DNA of 64,000 bases from the NCBI RefSeq assembly GCF_009688945.1, contig NZ_AP021874.1:4712001-4776000 (forward strand), in the 5' to 3' direction. The notes under the pieces are model-generated. The model was given only the letters and a program-made list of their open reading frames with translations, was not told where the DNA came from and searched no databases. Both the position numbers and the translations under genes were made by a program. The stretch is from Desulfosarcina alkanivorans (GTDB lineage: Bacteria; Desulfobacterota; Desulfobacteria; Desulfobacterales; Desulfosarcinaceae). Positions 60,004 through 64,000 of this stretch are shown in pieces (the stretch's first letter is position 1; the number at the start of each line of letters is the position of its first letter).

Positions 60004-60429
60004 ATGGGTTTCTCACGGCACTTTTTTCCTGAATACCAATTCGCATTTACGCAGTGTTACGGGATTGTTGATGACAACAGCCTGCGGATTCACATTCTCA
60101 GCTTTAACCTTGAAGCCAAGGGCATGACGTATATCAGGGAGCTGGCCGATGCCCGCAAGCTTGACAACGTGAGCAACGTGACGGTTCAAGGCCTTGTTCA
60201 GTTGTCTGAACTCGGTAAAGAGCGATCCGCCGGCAGGAGGGGGCTGCTTGCCATCGTGGTGGCCAGGCCCCTGATATATGAGATGGCGCGAATTTATGCC
60301 GGCCTGCTGACCGACATCAAAAAGGACACGCGTATTTTTTATGATGTAAAAGAGGCGCTTTCCTGGCTGGACTACGACGGGCAGGAAATTGACAGACTTA
60401 TCCGGTATATGGGCAAACATCGCGTCTGA
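60004..60429 (+). CDS. SpoIIAA/STAS-like protein
   Basis: A 141-residue soluble protein with the alpha/beta pattern of the SpoIIAA-like group of the STAS superfamily (YQFAFTQCYGIVDDNSLRIH, GRRGLLAIVVARPLIYEMARIYAGLL, TRIFYDVKEALSWL). The role in this group is not established. AGAAGGA precedes ATG 60004. Confidence 0.6.
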   Translation: MGFSRHFFPEYQFAFTQCYGIVDDNSLRIHILSFNLEAKGMTYIRELADARKLDNVSNVTVQGLVQLSELGKERSAGRRGLLAIVVARPLIYEMARIYAGLLTDIKKDTRIFYDVKEALSWLDYDGQEIDRLIRYMGKHRV

Positions 60430-60509
60430 AGGGCGCTGTTGTTACGAACGATTCTTTGTTTCTGCCGTTGGGTTTGCCTTTATGGCAGCGAGGCGCACGG
60501 GCGCGGTGT

Positions 60510-61013
60510 CTAAACGTCCGACGGGTTTGAAGCCGGAACCTTGTTCATCGGGCAGCCGGAGTGGCGGCAGCGCCTGCAGTAATGGACGGGAAACACCGCC
60601 AGGATGGGCAGGCCGAACAGCCAGAAGAGCGCCAGCAGGGGCGGGTCCCTGACCAGCCAGATGTTCGGCATGAGTACCAGCCCTGCCATGGCGGTCCCGA
60701 CGGAGATTTTTTCCATCGTTCGCATTCGAGGTCCTTTATAGGGGTAGAATCGGCTCAGGAGGGACGGCGGCAGGAACAGGCAGGTGGCATGCATGGACGG
60801 ATAGGGGCAGTGGGCGCAGAGGCCGGGCAGGATGACCTGTGCAAATGCCAGCAGGGAATAAATCACATATATCACAGCCCAGACAGGCGATTGTCTGTAG
60901 ATCCCGAAGGTGCCGATCGTCATGAACCCGTACCAGCCCACTTGCATGATCATGCGTTCTTTCAGGGAAAAACGGTCGATCAGCGAGACTCCGGTGTTTT
61001 TTCTGTTTGGCAT
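60510..61013 (-). CDS. Membrane protein with Cys motifs, unknown function
   Basis: A 167-residue protein with four membrane spans. Two Cys clusters lie at membrane borders: LCAHCPYPSMHATC and HYCRRCRHSGCPMNKV. They suggest metal or redox chemistry, or a binding site. I recall similar uncharacterised proteins in anaerobes but no named family. ATG 61013 is chosen over an upstream TTG because GGGGAG precedes it. Confidence 0.6.
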   Translation of the reverse strand: MPNRKNTGVSLIDRFSLKERMIMQVGWYGFMTIGTFGIYRQSPVWAVIYVIYSLLAFAQVILPGLCAHCPYPSMHATCLFLPPSLLSRFYPYKGPRMRTMEKISVGTAMAGLVLMPNIWLVRDPPLLALFWLFGLPILAVFPVHYCRRCRHSGCPMNKVPASNPSDV

Positions 61014-61248
61014 GTTCTCCCCCCGCAAGCATCGCCAGCAGCGGCTGGCTTTTCCATTATGGCGAACAACGGCTTGCCCATCGAAATGGATGGAAGTCCT
61101 GTTTGATGATCGCTGTGATCACAGCGTTGACCGTGCGGACCCCGCGTATCCATGCATGATATCCACAATGGTGACCAACGTCAATCGCCGGTGACCCGCC
61201 GACAGGTTGTCCCCGGATCCGATCCACCACTGGCTGAAGGAGTAAAAA

Positions 61249-62325
61249 ATGAGAGTCTTTGCCATCAATTCCAGCCCGCGTACCGGCGGAGAGAGTAAAA
61301 CCGAACTGATGCTCGATCATCTCGTCGAGGGCATGCGTGGTGCCGGTGCCGAGGTCGACGTGGTGAACCTGCGCGAGAAGAAAATCAACCCGTGCATCGG
61401 TTGCTTCACCTGCTGGACGAGAACCCCCGGCCAGTGTATCCACAAGGATGATATGACCGCTGATCTTTTCCCCCGATGGCTGGCATCCGATCTGGCGGTA
61501 TATGCCACCCCACTTTACTACCACACCGTGAACGGGGTTATGAGCATTTTCAGGGAGCGGACCCTGCCGGCGATTCAGCCTTTTTTCGAGCAGGATGATG
61601 CGGGGCATCTCTTTCACCCGCTGAGAAACAGGGTGCCGCCTGCGGTGTGGCTGTCCGTGTGCGGGCTCCCCAACGACTCTGAATTTGATGCCCTCTCGGA
61701 CTATTTGAATCGAACCCGCCACAGGGACGTTTCGATTGTGGCCGAGATCTACCGGCCCGCTGCCGAAACGATGATGAATCCGTTTTTTGAGGATAAAGCC
61801 GGTGACATCCTGGATGCCACCAGGCAGGCGGGGCGGGAATTGGTGGCGTCCATGGCAATCGCCTCCGCGACCATGGCACGGATTCGGCAGCCGCTCGTCG
61901 ATCCTCAACGGTTTGCCCAAATGGGTGACCTGTTCTGGAAAACCTGCATTGCCGAAGGCGTGACACCAAAAATGTTTCGGGAAAAGAAGATGGTCCCGCG
62001 GCCCGATTCCCTTGAAAGCTTCATGGCCATCTTTCCCTTTGGCCTGAATGCCGACGCCGCCGGAGACCGAGCGGTGGTTCTGCAGTTCACCTTTTCCGGT
62101 CAGGTGGACGATTCTTGCTATTTCACCATTGAAAAGGGCGCTGTCGGCGCCTGCAAAGGAACTCCCGGGACCCCCGACCTCACGATTGAGACCCCCTTTA
62201 ACCTGTGGATGGACATCATGACCGGCAAGGCGGACGGGCAGCAGATGTTCCTGGAGAAAAAGTATAGCGTCATCGGCGATCTCACCTTGATGCTTCGCTT
62301 GTTAAAAGGCCCCGCGAAAAAATAA
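61249..62325 (+). CDS. NADPH-dependent FMN reductase fused to SCP2 domain
   Basis: A 358-residue fusion. Residues 1-190 are a flavodoxin-fold NAD(P)H:FMN reductase-like domain (FAINSSPRTGGESKTELMLD, CIGCFTCWTRTPGQCIHKDD, VYATPLYYHTVNG), with the Cys-rich CIGCFTCW typical of iron-sulfur or multimeric flavodoxin-like reductases. Residues 255-350 resemble an SCP2 sterol-carrier domain (VVLQFTFSGQVDDSCYFTIE, DLTIETPFNLWMDIMTGK, YSVIGDLTLMLRL). A lipid-like substrate could be held by the SCP2 part and reduced by the flavin part. GAAGGAG precedes the ATG. Confidence 0.75.
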   Translation: MRVFAINSSPRTGGESKTELMLDHLVEGMRGAGAEVDVVNLREKKINPCIGCFTCWTRTPGQCIHKDDMTADLFPRWLASDLAVYATPLYYHTVNGVMSIFRERTLPAIQPFFEQDDAGHLFHPLRNRVPPAVWLSVCGLPNDSEFDALSDYLNRTRHRDVSIVAEIYRPAAETMMNPFFEDKAGDILDATRQAGRELVASMAIASATMARIRQPLVDPQRFAQMGDLFWKTCIAEGVTPKMFREKKMVPRPDSLESFMAIFPFGLNADAAGDRAVVLQFTFSGQVDDSCYFTIEKGAVGACKGTPGTPDLTIETPFNLWMDIMTGKADGQQMFLEKKYSVIGDLTLMLRLLKGPAKK

Positions 62326-62386
62326 GTTTGCCGCCTTCCCGCCTGGTTTTCCGTCATCGGCGACGCCGGCCAGCCGCGGCAAAAAG

Positions 62387-62420
62387 AAAGCCAGCGCGGG
62401 GCTGCTGCGCTGGCTTTGTC
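62387..62420. terminator. Terminator between convergent genes
   Basis: AAAGCCAGCGC (62387-62397) pairs with GCGCTGGCTTT (62407-62417), an 11-bp perfect stem, between the FMN reductase-SCP2 gene and the Cache gene; A and T runs at the ends make it usable in both directions. Confidence 0.6.
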
Positions 62421-62433
62421 GAGGTTCAATCGG

Positions 62434-62901
62434 TTATTTGTAAATACCGGCGCCCACAAAGTAAGGGGTGCCTTTGACCCGCTGGATAAAACTGCTTTTG
62501 GCCGCCGGTTTATCCTCGCCCGGTTTGGGCCACATGTAGTCTACCCAGCCTTCCCCCTTGTTGCCGGCCACCTGGACGAACTCGACAAACAGGGGTTTGC
62601 CGTCAGTATCGGCAACCTGGAGCAGATTGTCGCGTTGGGTCAGTTCCGGCTTGATGGGATGGGCGATCATTTTGCCGTCCAGATCCATCAGGAACACATA
62701 GGTGTCTTTCCAGACAAAGGGCCCCTCCTTGTCTCCGATGGTTTGGCTGGCCATTTCCACCCCCTTTTCCTGAATCAGCTTGGCCGCGGCTTCGCATTTG
62801 GCGAGCACCTCTTCCTTCGTGGCGCCTTCGGCCCAGCCCAGCGCGGCAAAGCAGGCAATCAGCATAATGACGATGGCGGTTGTTTGAATTGATTTTTTCA
62901 T
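62434..62901 (-). CDS. Exported single Cache-domain protein
   Basis: A 155-residue exported protein: signal peptide (about 1-24, ALGWAEGATKEE), then one Cache sensor domain with the pattern VFLMDLDGKMIAHPIKPEL, NLLQVADTDGKPLFVEFVQV and GWVDYMWPKPGEDKPAAKSSF, ending GTPYFVGAGIYK. It lacks a kinase or chemotaxis output domain, so it may work as a free periplasmic ligand binder. AGGGAGG precedes the ATG. Confidence 0.85.
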   Translation of the reverse strand: MKKSIQTTAIVIMLIACFAALGWAEGATKEEVLAKCEAAAKLIQEKGVEMASQTIGDKEGPFVWKDTYVFLMDLDGKMIAHPIKPELTQRDNLLQVADTDGKPLFVEFVQVAGNKGEGWVDYMWPKPGEDKPAAKSSFIQRVKGTPYFVGAGIYK

Positions 62902-63434
62902 GATGTACCTCCCTCTTGATTGGTTGTTGACCGCAGATTTCCACTTTGGAGCAAACATGATCCGGACAATTGCGTGCTGACATCACCTCCTTCTTCCCCC
63001 GAATGGGGGCATGACGGACGGCAACTGGACGGCGCCATGTGCCGTCACGACCCTCCGGCGGGGTTGGGGACTGCCTGTTTTTGTCGAAGCGTGTCGGAAA
63101 AGAGAAGGGAGGCCCTAAACAGTCTGTGTCTGAATCAAACCAGACGCGGCAACATCAGTTCAGATAGGTTTCTATGCCGTGAAGACACGCGATCAGCGGA
63201 ACAATAATGTTTTCGTGAAGATCCCTTTTTCGGGAGGGCTTTCGGCCCTCTGTCGGGGAACTAAAAGCCAGTACTATGCTAAAAACATGCCCAACTGTCA
63301 ACTATTTGTAATTAATAAACTTTTTTATTTTGCCGGATGGCATTCGTTGCCTTGGTTACGAAATTTGCACACAGGGTGGGCCGTTGCCGGGCTGGAAAGG
63401 GGGTGCTGGTGTCTCAGGTGCGGGCGATGGGCGC
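62902..63434 (-). promoter_or_regulatory. Promoter and long leader of the Cache-domain gene
   Basis: On the minus strand TTGACA (63301-63296), 17 bp and CATAGT (63278-63273) form a strong promoter. The transcript would carry a leader of about 365 nt before the Cache ATG at 62901. It contains a GAGGGC-GAAA-type hairpin just after the start, a second short hairpin and CCCCCATTCGGGGG near 63000. No known riboswitch was recognised; no gene is seen in the leader. Confidence 0.45.
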
Positions 63435-63653
63435 TTAAATCTGATTGTATTTTCGTTGGACGCGTTTTTTCCTGACCTCGGCGGACTCGTAGTAGCGGCT
63501 TTTCTTATCGATCCACCAGCCGTTGGCCGTGTTTTCTCCGTCGGTGTACCCCAGGTTGTAGCCACGATGGGCACCGGCCAGGAAGACCGAGATCAGCAGA
63601 AGGATGGCAACCGCCGCCGTGATAAGCTTTCCTTTGGTTATAACCGATCTCAT
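63435..63653 (-). CDS. Small single-span membrane protein
   Basis: A 72-residue protein with one N-terminal membrane span (ITAAVAILLLISVFLAGAHRG) and a basic, Tyr-rich soluble tail. Family unknown. GGAGG lies 12 bp before ATG 63653, a rather long spacing. Confidence 0.5.
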   Translation of the reverse strand: MRSVITKGKLITAAVAILLLISVFLAGAHRGYNLGYTDGENTANGWWIDKKSRYYESAEVRKKRVQRKYNQI

Positions 63654-63809
63654 GATGGAACCCGTCCTCCGGTGCTGAATTTCATTCCTGCTTTCGGCAT
63701 TTATGCCGGAAACTTGAACTTTTTTGCGAAACCCCCGGGGGAACAGGGGGGTCGCCTGCAACCACCGGTTCCAATTTCAAATGGTCTCCGGCAACCGGCC
63801 CGCATTCGA

Positions 63810-63956
63810 TCACCGCCAGTGATCCGGTTTCCCAAAAATGCCATCATTTAATGAACTTGCGTTCGTGTCGGGAAGTAAGATATACAATGGCTGACGAAAA
63901 AGCACCGCATCATGGGCGGTCCCTTGAATCGCCCTGCGCGTGATGATGCACTCCAT
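63810..63956 (-). CDS. Possible 48-residue ORF at the right edge
   Basis: An ORF with a very good ribosome site (AGGAGGG, 7 bp before the ATG) encodes 48 residues beginning MECIITRRAIQGTAHDAVLF. The composition is not strongly protein-like and no family is recognised; the site may instead belong to a short leader peptide. Confidence 0.3.
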   Translation of the reverse strand: MECIITRRAIQGTAHDAVLFRQPLYILLPDTNASSLNDGIFGKPDHWR

Positions 63957-64000
63957 GTCGTGTCCCTCCTGTAAAGGTATGCAGGGAATGAATAAACCAC

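Noticed and set aside
62603..62986. Minus-strand ORF with a strong GGAGGTG ribosome site overlapping the Cache gene
   Set aside because: Its body is the out-of-frame reading of the Cache gene; at most a short leader peptide could start here.
1..64000. CRISPR arrays, rRNA genes and intact insertion sequences
   Set aside because: No regularly spaced repeats, no rRNA-like segments and no transposase genes were seen in the window.

Overview
The window reads as a chromosomal segment of a GC-rich, Gram-negative anaerobe. It has a Mla lipid-transport operon, TolC, FtsEX-EnvC-CtpA and GspA/GspB-like proteins. The mix of an exported CbiK-type cobaltochelatase under a cobalamin riboswitch, an LbtU-type porin, a nickel ECF transporter, a nickel superoxide dismutase, anaerobic GlpAB/GlpK and many secreted repeat proteins suggests a Desulfobacterota (Desulfosarcina-like) sulfate reducer. 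This lineage call is an inference from gene content; no rRNA or marker phylogeny is present.

Layout. 0-3.3 kb: glycerol-3-phosphate use (end of a likely glpA, glpB, glpK, strong terminator). 3.4-8 kb: a TMEM143-like membrane protein, menG, dnaJ, queD, pyrE. 8.4-15.1 kb: an envelope and division operon, tolC-ftsE-ftsX-envC-ctpA-yibQ, where the EnvC-like factor has a degenerate LytM site. 15.2-21.4 kb: an EI24-like protein, a damaged DUF374 acyltransferase, two small envelope proteins, then prmA, a radical SAM protein and a fused two-domain transferase on the minus strand. 21.4-25.6 kb: an ECF nickel/cobalt importer behind a leader that carries a terminator and an overlapping 13-codon ORF. 25.6-31.4 kb: metY under a SAM riboswitch, an HDOD protein, a SpoIIM-like protein, uvdE, a GntR regulator and a Cys-containing hydrolase-like protein. 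31.8-35.4 kb: mlaEFDCA. 35.4-40.8 kb: an MBL-fold protein, gspA-gspB and an M23 endopeptidase.

40.8-44.3 kb: tRNA-Ala(CGC) followed by a small AT-richer island. The 13-bp end of the tRNA is repeated at 44332-44344. The island carries a gutted P4-type integrase, a HigB toxin, a HigA antitoxin fused to an ImmA/IrrE zinc protease, two coupled small genes and a headless secreted protein. 44.6-47.1 kb: cobalamin riboswitch, periplasmic CbiK and an LbtU-like porin. 47.6-54.5 kb: a 32-residue membrane peptide and a run of exported proteins (FG-GAP, lipoprotein, YVTN propeller, LRR). 54.7-64 kb: an exported ATP-dependent DNA ligase, rhodanese, a TPR protein, a candidate sigma-54-driven small RNA with an anti-Shine-Dalgarno stretch, Ni-SOD, PhzF, an FMN reductase-SCP2 fusion and a Cache-domain protein with a long leader.

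Two themes link distant genes. Metal supply: the nickel importer could feed Ni-SOD, and the B12-controlled CbiK/porin pair points to cobalt and corrinoid handling. Envelope upkeep: Mla, EnvC/CtpA/YibQ, a second M23 enzyme and GspAB all act in the periplasm or outer membrane. The least described elements are the HigB/HigA-protease module in its tRNA island, the candidate small RNA at 58053-58118 and the nickel-transporter leader.
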